DNA of 64,000 nt. Source: Glandiceps talaboti (lineage: Eukaryota > Hemichordata > Enteropneusta > Spengelidae). Shown piece after piece: positions 1 to 11,969 of this stretch. Each line of letters starts with the position of its first letter. The stretch's first letter is position 1. Location: positions 13,074,322 through 13,138,321 of the forward strand of contig NC_135570.1 in the NCBI RefSeq assembly GCF_964340395.1, read 5' to 3'. Position numbers and translations under genes: made by a program. Under the pieces are notes generated by a model. The model was not told the DNA's origin and made no database searches. It was given only the letters and a program-made list of their open reading frames with translations.

Positions 1-462
1 CTTGCCTCTACACAGTTACAACGAACGGAACCTGTTACAAACAGTAAAAGCACAAAACTGATTTGGATTTACAACACTTGACACAATACGATGTGTTGGA
101 AGTACAGAGACTTATATCACATATTGATGTACATTTCATAAGAACAGTTTGTATGGCCTATTTACATAATAGTTCATGTTTACAAACAAATTAGTTCCCA
201 TGGCATTTCATGTACATATAAAGAGGCCATACAACTGTATTTATCAAACCATGAAATGTAATACAAACCTCTGCTGTTCCAACATGCTGTGCCAAGTGTT
301 ATTAATCCAATTAATTTGTTTACCTTCCTTATTTGTAAAAGATCCATTTGTCTACGGTCTGATGCCAGCAGTTGTATATGTATGCGTTTACAACAATAAC
401 ATACTAGTAATTTATGAAAGTTGCATATTGAGCATTTTCATTCACTGCACAGTTTCCTCTTA
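1..462. other. Presumed intron of the RAPGEF2-like gene, no feature seen
   Basis: Unique AT-rich sequence. A 95-codon plus-strand ORF (176-463) is Cys-rich, has no family resemblance and ends at the border of the MITE. I see nothing functional. Confidence 0.5.
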
Positions 463-839
463 GGCCTAAAAAAAATAATTGTTTGGTTCCAGTTACCCTA
501 CCCCACCTAGCTTTTCAATGCCGACCCTAAACTTTTATTTCTGCGTATTCAAGAAAAAAATAATAAAATCGCAAACACTGTAAAGTCTCATGAGAAATAG
601 TGGATGCGGAAACTGACAATCAACTTAAAAAGACACTCTAAAACTATTCTTCCAATCTGTAATGGATGTACATCTGATAGGAAGAAATAAACAACACAGA
701 GACCATCTGGAAAGCAACGGAAAACCTGAACTAGACACTCACACAGAAAAATAAAATAACATAAAATAAAAAATCTACCAACCCCACCTATTCTAAAATT
801 GAGCGTAATCGGAACCACACAATTTTTTTTTGTTAGGCC
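463..839. mobile_element. Harbinger-like MITE, copy 1
   Basis: A 377-bp non-autonomous element bounded by GGCCTAA and TTAGGCC. The imperfect terminal inverted repeats are about 35 bp and contain TTGTTTGGTTCC on the left and GGAACCACACAA on the right. It aligns over its whole length with the element at 13250-13593; shared internal blocks include GAGAAATAGTGGATGC and CCACCTATTCTAAAATTGAG. The flanks are TTA on the left and ATA on the right, so the target duplication is damaged here. The TWA target type and GGCC ends suggest the PIF/Harbinger superfamily. No transposase is encoded; the minus-strand ORF 588-890 is a by-product. Confidence 0.85.
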
Positions 840-2105
840 ATAGAGGTAAACTCCTGTTGCAAAATATACACAAACAAATATCTTTATCATCCTTCAGTAC
901 TACAAAACCATGTGAAAATTAAAAAAAAAAAAAAAATCACACTTATTATTATTTTAAATCAACCCACTGTTATACAAGTCTAGATACTTAGTTGAATACC
1001 TTAAATACAGTGTGATATTCAAATCAATGGTTGCTTGACCAAGACATTTGTAACCCAACACTCGATCACAGAAAGGTAGGAAAGAAACATTAATTCACTG
1101 ACATGTGTACACACAGTGAAATACAATCTGAGTGAAGCTAAGATAATAGTGGAGAGATGATAAGTACTCTAGCCATGACTGAACTCTTACAGTCTTGTCG
1201 ACATGTTACACAACATTGATGCGATGACAAGGTAGATTAGAACAGCACCTCATACGTCATGACACTACATAATCACAGTACAATCACTACAAGCCATCAT
1301 ATGTCACGACACTGTGTTATCACTGTATACGTTATACCCCAATCTACTGCATCTTGTTCAACTCATTTCAATTAAGTTACCTACGTATTACGATGTTAGT
1401 ACATCTCACGACAAAATCTTCTTTTCCTGAACGTCTACTCCGAAGAATCTGTCGAGGCACGTCAAACACCTTGTTGTAATGTACTCGATCTCAGTACATT
1501 TCTTCTCAGAAATATCTAACGAGGTACACCACACACACGAAACGGTGAAATATACTCGAACGCAATTAGTTCACTTCAAGACAAAATCTCCTTGTTTTCA
1601 GTGTCTTCTCCGAGGAGGCACACCACATGAAACACCTGACTCTGTGTAATGTACATGGATTGACCGCCTAAACATAACCAGCGAGTCTACAACACGTAAT
1701 GTAAAACCTGAAGTGCTATATTTAAAAGTCACCCAATCCAATTGCTCTTTAGCAAGCTATTTTTACTTAACCCTCCAGAAATCAAGGCAGAGCTGTACGA
1801 AATCCTTACGACATTATTACCAATTATGCACATTGGCCATGCAAATTAAACGGCCGAATGACAGCTTCTATAATTACTGTCAGTACGACATCAGAAAGTA
1901 ATTTCCCTGAAGGGACTATTTGTGTATTATTATCATCAGCCAACACTTGTATTTGTAGTTAACATACGTTAAGGTAAAGATCAATGCTATTTGCAAACCC
2001 ATAGCCCTCGGACTACATGTATCTTTTCTGGACAGTCCATATAACACTATGTTCGCTCTAGAAATTCCATTTTAGCCAAGATTTCAAAACAATGTTCATT
2101 TCTAA
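840..2105. other. Presumed intron with a faint tandem repeat
   Basis: AT-rich sequence with a 16-A run at 921-936. Between about 1405 and 1665, three diverged blocks of about 85 bp recur. They share a GACAAAATCT start, a TCTCCGA-like core, an AGGCACACCAC-like segment and a TGTAATGTAC-like end. No coding signal was seen; the 62-codon ORF at 1713-1901 is unremarkable. Confidence 0.4.
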
Positions 2106-2142
2106 GGGGGGGGGGGGGGGGGGGTTTACAGGGTGGGTGGGG
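2106..2142 (+). repeat. Poly-G tract with G-quadruplex potential
   Basis: Nineteen consecutive G (2106-2124), then TTTACA and GGGTGGGTGGGG. At least four runs of three or more G with short loops meet the usual G-quadruplex pattern. Homopolymer length may be unreliable in the assembly. Confidence 0.85.
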
Positions 2143-2324
2143 TTCTATTTTCCAAACATATTCATATAACACCTTGCAGGTATTTAGTTTGTTTTGCTTT
2201 CACTGAAGTGACTATCTGATCATGTACATAATACAATATATGATCTGTAGAAATACAAGCTAAGAATTAATTCAAGATAAAGACAGGTCAAATTCTTGCA
2301 ATATAGCATATTTTATGTTAATGA

Positions 2325-3830
2325 GGCCATACTGAAATAAACACATGGTTATCTTTTCAAAATCAACATATACAATGTACATGTACATGTATTAAAATTA
2401 ACATGTAGTTAGTTTTTTAGGCAATGCTGAAATTAACATGTAGCTATTTTTTCAGGTAATATTGAAATTAACATGTAGTTATTCTTTCAGGTAATACTGA
2501 AATTAACATGTAGTTATTTTTCAGGTAATATTGAAATTAACATTTAGTTATTTTTCAGGTAATATTGAAATTAACATGTAGTTATTTTTTCAGGTAATAC
2601 TGAAATCAACGTGTAGTTATTTTTTTAAGGTAATATTGAAATTAACATGTAGTTATTTTTTCAGGTAATATTGAAATTAACATGTAGTTATTTTTTCAGA
2701 TAATACTGAAATCAAGTTATTTTTTCATGTATTATTGAAATTAACATGTAGTTATTTTTTTAAGGTAATATTGAAATTAACATGTAGTTATTTTTTCAGG
2801 TAATATTGAAATTAACATGTAGTTATTTTTTCAGGTAATATTGAAATTAACATGTAGTTATTTTTTCAGGTAATATTGAAATTAACATGTAGTTATTTTT
2901 TCAGATAATACTGAAATCAAGTTATTTTTTCATGTATTATTGAAATTAACATGTAGTTATTTTTTCATGTGATACTGAAATTAACATGTAGTTATTTTTT
3001 CAGGAAATATTGAAATTAACATTTAGTTATTTTTTTTAGGTAATATTGAAATTAACATGTAGTTATTTTTTCAGGTAATATTGAAATTAACATGTAGTTA
3101 TTTTTTCAGGAAATATTGAAATTAACATGTAGTTATTCTTTCAGGTAATATTGAAATTAACATGTAGCTATTTTTTCAGGTAATATTGAAATTAACATGT
3201 AGTTATTTTTTCAGGTAATATTGAAATTAACATGTAGTTATTTTTTCAGGTAATATTGAAATTAACATGTAGCTATTTTTTCAGGTAATATTGAAATTAA
3301 CATGTAGTTATTTTTTCAGGTAATATTGAAATTAACATGTAGTTATTTTTTCAAGTAATATTGAAATTAACATGTAGTTATTTTTTCAAGTAATATTGAA
3401 ATTAACATGTAGTTATTTTTTCAGGTAATATTGAAATTAACATGTAGTTATTTTTTCAAGTAATATTGAAATTAACATGTAGTTATTTTTTCAGGTAATA
3501 TTGAAATTAACATGTAGCTATTTTTTCAGGTAATATTGAAATTAACATGTAGCTATTTTTTCAGGTAATATTGAAATTAACATGTACATGCAGTTATTTT
3601 TTCAGGTAATGCTGAAATTAACATGTAGTTATTTTTTCACACATTATTGAAATTAACATGTACATGTTATTTTTTCAGATAATATTGAAATTAACATGTA
3701 GTTATTTTTTCAGATAATATTGAAATTAACATGTAGTTATTTTTTCAGATAATATTGAAATTAACATGTAGCTATTTTTTCAGGTGATACTGAAATCAAC
3801 AGTTATTTGTTCTGGTAATACTGAAATCAA
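2325..3830 (+). repeat. 35-bp minisatellite, about 40 copies, splice-site-like unit
   Basis: Tandem array of a 35-bp unit whose core reads TTATTTTTTCAGGTAATA, joined by a TTGAAATTAACATGTAG-type segment. Central copies (about 3170-3560) are nearly identical. Copies at both ends are more diverged or have internal deletions (for example the short units near 2701 and 2921), as expected from homogenisation by unequal exchange. Each unit joins a polypyrimidine-CAG acceptor directly to a GTAATA donor-like sequence on the plus strand. The identified gene reads on the minus strand, so this is antisense to it. Confidence 0.95.
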
Positions 3831-4106
3831 AACATACTTATATCTTTTCTTCTGGTTGAAAGGTTTTGGTGTTAAATGAGACTAACAGTTATAAAATTTA
3901 TTAATACTCAAAACCACATAATTCTGTAATTTTAGTATTGTTATCAAAAAGGCAGAGATTTTATAGTACAAATATTAACATTTCACAAACACTACATTAT
4001 GGTGTATTTATCTGGAACTGACACAAAATTTATATCTGGAACACAGTACAGAGTTAAAATCTAAATTCCCTTCCTGTCTCATTCATCTGCATGTCTTGTC
4101 CATCTG

Positions 4107-4444
4107 TGTTAATACCACAGGTACATGTAGGTCTCGAAAGTATCAAAATGTTAAACTCATTAATACCGCAGGAACACGTAGGTCTAGAAAGTACCAAAAT
4201 GTCAAAATCATTAATGCCACAGGTACATGTAGGTCTAGAAAGTATCAAATGTCACACTCATTAATACCACAGGTACATGTACTATGTAGGTCTAGAAAAT
4301 ACCAACATGTCAAAATCATTAATGCCACAGGTACATGTAGGTTTAGAAAGTACCAAAATGTCAAAAGCATTAATGCCACAGGAACACGTAGGTCTAGAAT
4401 GTACGAAAATGTCAAATTCATTAATACCACAGGTACATGTAGGT
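4107..4444. repeat. 51-bp minisatellite, six full copies plus ends
   Basis: The unit starts GTACATGTAGGTCTAGAAAG and ends CATTAATACCACAG. Units begin at about 4121, 4172, 4223, 4273, 4331 and 4382, with a partial from 4433. The third lacks one base and the fourth has a 7-bp insertion duplicating a TATGTAGG-like segment. Because 51 is 17 codons, several frames on both strands stay open and give 17-residue repeats such as GTCRSRKYQNV. I do not regard these as genes: the indels shift the frame and no initiation context or family match is visible. Confidence 0.93.
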
Positions 4445-4450
4445 CCACAA

Positions 4451-6273
4451 AGCTTTTCGTCCAAATCACTCAGATGTCATCAGGGTAATGATTGATTCAT
4501 ACGAAAGCTACGTAGTCACATATTATAATCAAATGCTAATCATATTCATATAACCTTTGACCTATTTACATCAAGGATGGCCACTTGAGGGTGCTATTTC
4601 CAGGAACGAACTCTCAATGTACTTATTTTGGTGCATATAAAAATTTTAGCAGAATGACAATTTTTCACATTTTGGCTATTTCTTTTTGGCAGATAAACAA
4701 TTTGTTTTATGACAATGTACAAATAATCACAATACTTTTGTGAGTAATTTTATTTTCATTTGAAATAAATCTTTTAATGCATATGATAATTCAGAATTTA
4801 CCTATAGATACAAATGATTCCATTTTAGCACTAGGTTATTTCTGGTGCAATAAAAAAAGTCAGGCTAAAATACATAAATTCACAGTATATTAATATTTAC
4901 TTTAAAAATTACACAATAAAAGTTGATTTATCATAACTGTAACACCTATTATATTTTCCCATATGGTGTACGAGAAAGTCAGAAAGCTTGACTCTCATTT
5001 AGGGACAGGTAGAAATAGTATAATGCAATATAAATCATTGACGCATGAACAAGTTTCGTACTGAATAGAAAGTGCAATAAAAACATTATCAGAGGATTTC
5101 CCCCAGCACTTATAGTTCATTGTGGCAGACAGTCACACTGTTATCATAAATTGTCGTGGGTAATAAAAACTCAGCTGTCAATTGCCCACCTCTATATCAA
5201 CTTTCCTCTGGCAAAGTGAAAGCACGTAATTCATTGCGTTTTGTTAGAAACTGCGGGTTTATCTATTTCCGTGTATAAATTTGTTCGAACATAAATCAAA
5301 CAAAATACTGTGGGTGAATTTTTTTCACTTTGACTAATTTTTTTTTAAGTCTGTTAAAATCTATCTCAGTTCCAGAACATTCTCGGTACCTGTAATAACA
5401 TTTCACCTTACGCTACAGGATCAAAATAGAACAAGAAGTTTGACTTATTCTCACATACGTCAAGAGTAAAACGTGTAGTCCATAGAACGGGGGAAAGTTA
5501 TGGTGTCGGCCAAGAAATTGAATGATCGTTAATATTAATGACAGGTCGGTAAAATTCTCTTTCATGAACGGAAAATTCCACTAGGGTTCCTAACAAAAAT
5601 AACGATACATTGTAACATACAGGAATCCAGTCTTCAGTTTAGATAGATACGAACTAAATCTATTCTTCAAAGTGGTAGATTACACAAGTGGGTGATAGCG
5701 GTTCCTCTGCAGTACTACATCTAATCACCCTGTGATCAAGATAGTGTAAACATTGGAAGTCCCAAAACAGCACTACAAGTTCATGGAACTCTAAATAAAC
5801 TAGTTTTCGGAGATGCCACCTCCCTAATGAGATTGTAATTAAACCAACATCCATTCAAAAGCTTATCACTGTTGGAGCAACATGTTGCGACAATAGTTTT
5901 AGTTTGTGTCTATCTTAAAGCAATTCGACGACTCAATAACTACCAGGGTTGTACATTATACAAGTTGTATCATAACGTTCTTCAAGAATCAATAAAAAAT
6001 AACTCCTTTTTTCGTTTGTCTATATGTTGTATTGTATCTGTGTTTTTTGTATATGAGAGTGAATCCGACAATTAAGTTTTAATAACATTTACAATAATAA
6101 GGGGTCTCATCCAACTTTTCAGATTCAAGCCTCCTTAGCTTACTAAAAAAAATTCTTGGTTGAATAAAGAATAATATTGGACACAATTATGTAATCTAAA
6201 AAATACTGAGCCTTTTATCAAATCACTTTGAACTGTACGTGTAAGCAGTAATTAATTGTAAGACTTTCACTCA
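4451..6273. other. Presumed intron, no feature seen
   Basis: AT-rich unique sequence. ORFs at 5660-5854 (minus) and 5872-6075 (plus) are short and unrecognised. No exon with paired splice sites was found. Confidence 0.4.
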
Positions 6274-6316
6274 GTTTAAATATTACTTTTAAATATTACT
6301 TTTAAATATTACTTTT
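6274..6316. repeat. 14-bp short tandem repeat, three copies
   Basis: TTTAAATATTACTT repeated three times without interruption, read directly. Confidence 0.85.
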
Positions 6317-7299
6317 CACAAATATTGGTTAAAACGGACTTAAATTATGGTTTCTTGCAGTACTTGAATTCTTATGTGTATTCAAAAACAATGAATGGCA
6401 GTAATTTCGATTTATAGTTAAGAAAATTTACGGGTTTCCATGACAACAGACCTTGTGATAAACATCTAATCATGTTCTGTCTGGCGAAAGCTAACACCAT
6501 CTGCGTCCTGAAACACAATTCGTTTCCATGACAACTCACCTTTCGACAGTAAAATAGCTTTCACGGCAACCAGACCTCGATTACAGATCATAACATCATT
6601 ACAAGAGATTTTGTTATCGAAATCTCAGGCTGTGATCTTTGACGTGTATGTGTGCGGTGACACTAACGACTTTCTAATGGAGGACTGGACTGTTGCGATT
6701 TAATTGGATTTAACATTCATGGGATCAATGGCAGGTCATTTCTCAAGGTCAAGGTCAGAGACATTGATACCCGTGTTCTTATCTTACAGCGATATACTTG
6801 ATGATACTTTCAATATGAAGACACAAGAGTATTGAAGAACAAATACGACTCATCACGGCTGACAACACTGCTGTCTCATAGCAGAAATAGATAGTCAGGA
6901 ATTTCTTCTTCAGTCAGCAAATCAAATATTTGCTCAGAGTCAAGTCATCACAAACGAAGTCTTCAATATGCAGATGAACACAATAGTGACCCTTCTTAAT
7001 ATGGAAGTGCTCCACAAATTGGATTTGCTCTCAGTCAAGTACGAGCGTCGATCACAAACGAAATCTTGAGTATGTAAATGACGGCAGTGACCCTAACCCT
7101 TCATTAGACAGAGAGTAGTTTGTACATGACAAGATTGATGGAACACAGGATGATTACAGGCATACTAAGTAACAACTGAACTGCACAGTTTGCCATTTAC
7201 GCTTGTCTGAATCTAAAACAGAACTTATTGAGTTTCCACTATGTCTGAGTACCTGCTTAATAATATGCATTACTCATCACCATTAAAACTTCATTTTAC

Positions 7300-7328
<29 letters not shown>
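7300..7328 (+). repeat. Poly-A tract, 29 bases
   Basis: Uninterrupted A run followed by CCCACACACAAAAAA. It could be a retroposed tail, but no element body is recognisable upstream. Confidence 0.9.
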
Positions 7329-7330
<2 letters not shown>

Positions 7331-7701
7331 CACACACAAAAAACTGCCAGATCTAAGATACTTTCTTCCTCGTCTTCGGCAAACAACTATAGAAAACAGG
7401 TATTATATTATAATAGAACTATGAAGTTGGAAATTGAACTAGAATTTGTTATTTCTGCTCACCTGAATTTAAAACAGCAATTATCCAGTGCTTAGTAGAC
7501 TGTACAACTTCCCTTTCATGTAAGTAGATATTTTTGCCATTAGAAAATTTTTTGATTTTACAGTCTTCAGCTAGTTCTCAAAGACTAATTTTTACTAAAT
7601 ACCGGAGTGATACATTGTGTTCATATACAAGAAGGTATTTTAATCACTACTTATTTTTTTGTGTTATTTTGTTTTCCAGCAAAATAAGTGCAAAGATGGG
7701 A

Positions 7702-7775
7702 TAGAATTAGTCCATTTTATCACAAAAACAATTTCTAAAACGTGACGCAGTTCAGAGATTATAACACTCTTACAA
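7702..7775. repeat. Dispersed 70-bp repeat, copy 1
   Basis: The segment TAGAATTAGTCCATTTT, then CACAAAAACAATTTC, AAAACGTGAC and CAGTTCAGAGATT recurs in the same orientation and spacing at 10208-10275, with only a few differences. Probably a fragment of an interspersed repeat. Confidence 0.8.
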
Positions 7776-9388
7776 GGATTCCAACAAACAGGTACAGAAT
7801 GTATTACTGTTCCTGAGCCCTTTCTTGTGACAACTTATTCTAAGGAGATTACTGCAATTACTCCCCCTGTTTATCAGTGCTCCCGGTGAATAAAGTTTTA
7901 CTCAGCTGTGTTCACCTCTCACAAAACAAAAACATTTCTTTTCAGGATTGTTCACTTTAAAAAAAAAAGAAGAAAAATGACAACCACATTTTTCCTTTCA
8001 AAATTACAAAACATGAGGGTAGCAATACAGCACTGCATTACTAGAAACATTTTTGTTGCTAATTACGACATCATGTTCCTATTTTTTCAAATCTTCTGTT
8101 TTACATCGATACTGAGTGAAACTTACTGAAAAGGCAAACATTTCCTTAGCCAAATATTATGGATGTAAACACAGTAAATACAAACATATATTTTTTCTTG
8201 CTTTCAATTTACATAGTAGGTTTATTTTAGTTTCCTGAGCTTTTAATCAAAATTTGTGACAAATGTATGTATACAGGGTCAAATTGGTAGAGAAAACTCC
8301 TTCAGTTCAATATCTGGATAATTAAAAATCCTGGTGGTGACAATTTGCATAAAATTTACATAAACATATAATTTACATGTCAGCAATTAGCATAAATATT
8401 ACCAATAGTTAAAATAGAATTCTGAATGATTTTAGAAGTTGACTGGCAGTCATTTGGGGACAGCTTCAAGCAAAAATTGAAAAATTATTTTCATGTATTT
8501 ATGATCGGAATAAATGTTGTACGACACTTAGAAAATGACCTTCATGGAAGCTTAACCTGTTCCGTACTAAAAGTTAAAACGACACGTCTTCATTTGTGTT
8601 TTTACGACACTTTTACATGGTGAATATTGATCACACTCAGCTAGTTCTGATCAAAAGGACACAAAAGGACACAGATTCCGCCACAAGAATTTATTACAAA
8701 ATTTCATTCGTAAAATAAAGTCACTCAAGCCCATTATGTTTTCAGACATCTTAGTACTACTAACAGTCACCCAAACATGGCAGTAGAAAATTACTCGATT
8801 CAAAAAAATGTCACCCATACTCTTACCTTTTCATAATTATCTTTGGAGTATTCGGGAGAATCATTCTGGGCTGTAGAAATGCTAATTGTCCAAGGGAAGA
8901 TGAACGTCGAATGGTAAAATCCATTCCTGAAAAACGTCAACTCACACACTTCTACACACTACATTTTGGTATATCAGTCTACAGTTTATGTTTTCTACGG
9001 CTACAAATTTCTAACTACTAGAGTTGACTGACCATGGAAGTACGTCTTTCTTTTGTTTGAAGTAAATGGAGGTTACATGACCCCTGCATTGTGTAGTCTC
9101 ACACCCATGTTATTGAAAAACACAGATCTTTAGCAAATAGTAAAGCTCTTAGTGTCACCTGTTTTGTTGTGACATCATGTGGAACGCTGACTTCCTTTGT
9201 AACACTTACTACGTCACAGTGAGTTATGTACGTCATTCTAGCTTAATCACTAACTTTTCACATGAATTTAGACTATTTTCTACTTGTTTTGCCTAGTTGT
9301 GTTCTGGTACGTTCCCAGTAAAAACTTCCACTAAGCCGCTATGTAAAGATGTTCATCGAGTTGTAGAATAGTACAGGTAACACTATAG

Positions 9389-9390
<2 letters not shown>
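7776..9390. other. Presumed intron
   Basis: Apart from the candidate exon at 8827-8926, this is AT-rich unique sequence. A small direct repeat AAAAGGACAC occurs twice near 8653. The ORFs at 7908-8129 and 8426-8623 are short and unrecognised. Confidence 0.4.
8827..8926 (-). other. Candidate unassigned exon
   Basis: 100-nt segment on the minus strand with an acceptor GACGTTTTTCAG and a donor AAAAG|GTAAGA. Two of three frames are open across it. One begins with ATG two bases inside and would read MDFTIRRSSSLGQLAF and onward. The other reads NGFYHSTFIFPWTI and onward. Neither frame, spliced after the exon at 14351, continues the conserved SFGKR segment expected of RAPGEF2, so it is not the missing next exon. 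It might be an alternative first exon, an exon of something else, or chance. Confidence 0.25.
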
Positions 9391-9482
<92 letters not shown>

Positions 9483-9523
9483 ATGTATGTATGTATGTAT
9501 GTATGTATGTATGTATGTATGTA

Positions 9524-9558
<35 letters not shown>

Positions 9559-9635
9559 ATGTATGTATGTATGTACATGTATGTATGTATGTATGTATGT
9601 ATGTATGTATGTATGTATGTATGTATGTATGTATG

Positions 9636-9664
<29 letters not shown>
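9391..9664. repeat. Compound microsatellite (TG)n-(TATG)n
   Basis: (GT)n at 9391-9466, then (ATGT)n, a short (GT)n near 9525-9541, and (ATGT)n again to 9664 with one ACATGT interruption near 9573. The CVCV and YIHT poly-repeat ORFs here on both strands are artefacts. Confidence 0.97.
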
Positions 9665-9666
<2 letters not shown>

Positions 9667-10207
9667 GTACACATATCTGTGTATTGCATTTGTTCCCAAC
9701 ATAGAGAAATCCGTTTGTTGTTACATATCAGTTTTCTAACCGACAGCTTATAACTGAAGGGCAATATTAAAGTAGAAAATTGTTTGCAAGGGACAACAAA
9801 CCATATTGACACTACACGATACACAAGACATGTTTGTACCAGATACCGGATTCTCATCTCATCAAAGTGGTAAATTTTGACAAAAAATGAAATCATGTTC
9901 AATGTCCAAGAAACTAAGAATTTCAGTCTTTCCATCTCTGTTAACAGGTTAGTATAGAATACTAAAATATGTTTGAATCAGCAGGAATAAATAAGAAACT
10001 TACTGGAAAACATCTCAGAAGTCTGTGGAAAAATTATCCATAGAATTCTCACCTTTCTGGAGTTATCCAAAGTTTTGATTCAAAAGTTGCAGACATTTTC
10101 CTTTACTTTACGTGACCACTCAACGATATGAAAGCAAATCACAACTGACTGTCACTTTCACGCTAATCTTCCACTTTTCGTCTGACGATCATTTTCAACC
10201 TCTGGGG
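9665..10207. other. Presumed intron, no feature seen
   Basis: Unique AT-rich sequence. The 198-codon minus-strand ORF at 9339-9935 is open mainly because it runs through the microsatellite; its upstream part resembles nothing I know. Confidence 0.4.
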
Positions 10208-10275
10208 TAGAATTAGTCCATTTTTCACAAAAACAATTTCCAAAACGTGACACAGTTCAGAGATTGTAACACTTT
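10208..10275. repeat. Dispersed 70-bp repeat, copy 2
   Basis: Second copy of the segment at 7702-7775, sharing AGAATTAGTCCATTTT, AAAACGTGACACAGTTCAG and AGATTGTAACACTTTT. Similarity stops at about 10275. No terminal repeats or target duplication could be seen. Confidence 0.8.
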
Positions 10276-10548
10276 TGGAGGACATTCTCGATGGCATCTA
10301 GCACTTAAACTCTAACATTCACTGAGACGAAATGCCAAGTTTTGACGACATCTAATTATGCCAAATAAAACCTTGGAGATTGTATTATTGTCTTTGAAGG
10401 TCTAGAAACCATTCACAATGTTATTTATGGACAATCAACTTTAGTATTACCAACACAAGGCATTTGGAACTATTCTCATGCAAATTACAACTGTGTTATG
10501 CTATGTTAAAGTTCACTGCAATTAACCGGTATGTTTTGTTTGGGTAAC

Positions 10549-10978
10549 AGTTATAACATAACATGGACACAACATAACATCACAACATAACATAACATGA
10601 CAACATAACATAACATGACATGACACAATACATGTAACATAACATAATAGAACACAATGCCAAAAAATACAACGCAACACAATGTAAAACAGCATAGCAC
10701 AACACATCACAAAACATAACAACACAACACATAGCAACGACACAACACACAGGTCAGCACCAAACAATACTATGCATAGCAATTACACAACACAACACAA
10801 CACAACACAACACAACACAACACAACACAACACAACACAACACAACACTCCACAGCACATCACAGCACCACACCACAACATAGTAAAACACAACACAATG
10901 CAATGCAACACAACACAACACAACACAACACAACACAACACAACACAACACAACACAACACAACACAACACAAAATAC
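10549..10978. repeat. Pentanucleotide satellite (CACAA/AACAT)n
   Basis: Pure (CACAA)n runs at about 10786-10847 and 10905-10972 are flanked by degenerate AACAT, AACAC and ACATG variants from 10549. The ORFs of TTQHN and CVVLC repeats on both strands are products of the repeat. Confidence 0.95.
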
Positions 10979-11059
10979 AACCAAACACAAAGAAAACGTC
11001 TCAAGTACAAATCTCATTTAGAAATCTACCCATTTCACCAAACCACTCTATACAATGAA

Positions 11060-11629
11060 AAGTGAACACTGTGACAGCAAAGTTTACATACCAAAAATAA
11101 ACGACCTGTCCATTCCATTACATCTATCGATAAGTACATGTAACTATGAAATGCATTATAATTCCATATTGGCAATGATATCATTATGTTCTCATTAGCA
11201 TAGTAATTGAATTTTCATGTTTTTCATTAATCATAGTTCGTTTTTTTCCAAGTCCCTGGAGAAAAGGTCCTGACTAAGCTGTCATAGTAAAAATAGCTTA
11301 TATCACTTTGTTGCTCACGATTCGTAAAGTGTTAGTATTAATTCTTGATGTAATGCAAATTAAGTCGTGTAATCTCCTCAATTTTGACGTAAGACCAGTT
11401 AATTATCTTTCATCTGGATTTGTCTTGATACAATTTGTTATAATCCCCAGAAAAGGGAAGATTTAAAAACATTGTAATTCTCGGGCTTATTTTCGACTTA
11501 TGATGTTATTATTACTGTCTGGAACATGTTGCCTAGTGATGACAGTCTAGTTTACATAAGGACATCAAGAAAGTCTAATAATATACAGTATTGTCAACAA
11601 AGTGTGTATAATCACTAAGTTGTCTTGTC
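11060..11629. other. Presumed intron, no feature seen
   Basis: AT-rich unique sequence with no ORF or splice-site pair of interest. Confidence 0.4.
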
Positions 11630-11969
11630 TTAAAGCTGCCCTACTTGCAACATTTAAAAAAAATTATTTGATAGATATCACTAATTCTAAATATCGAACA
11701 CAGTTTTGAATCACGTGTGGATAAACATATTTGTACAGCTGTACACATAATATGGTACAATACTGCCAATCAAAATTATTTTAAGGTCCGCACCCTAAAA
11801 TCAGCACCCAAACGTGATCACAATTTCAACCTGTTACTGTAATACTTGAGGATGACATCGATTTCTAACAACATGTACAATTGTCTAATTATCTGGATTT
11901 TAATAATTTTCAGTGAATATTGTTGGTCAAGTGATAAAAATTATAATATCCAGCAAGTTTATCTTTATA
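11630..11969. mobile_element. MITE family 2, copy A
   Basis: An element of about 340 bp starting TTAAAGCTGCCCTACTTGCA and ending CAGCAAGTTTATCTTTA. It shares body sequence with the copies at 47134, 59285 and 60344: a TGTACAGCTGTACACATAAT-like segment, CAATCAAAATTATTTTAAGG, and AATTTTCAGTGAATATTGTT. This is the most diverged copy. All four copies are flanked as TA|AAGC ... CTT|TA, which is compatible with a TA target duplication (Tc1/mariner type), although TA may belong to the terminal repeat itself. Confidence 0.8.

Noticed and set aside
2325-3830. CRISPR array
   Set aside because: The units are contiguous tandem repeats without unique spacers, and the sequence is clearly eukaryotic.
9331-9935. 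Long ORFs with IHT and VCMY repeats on both strands, also at 43670-44493, 32384-32871 and 56410-56945
   Set aside because: Direct translations of TG, TATG and CA microsatellites.
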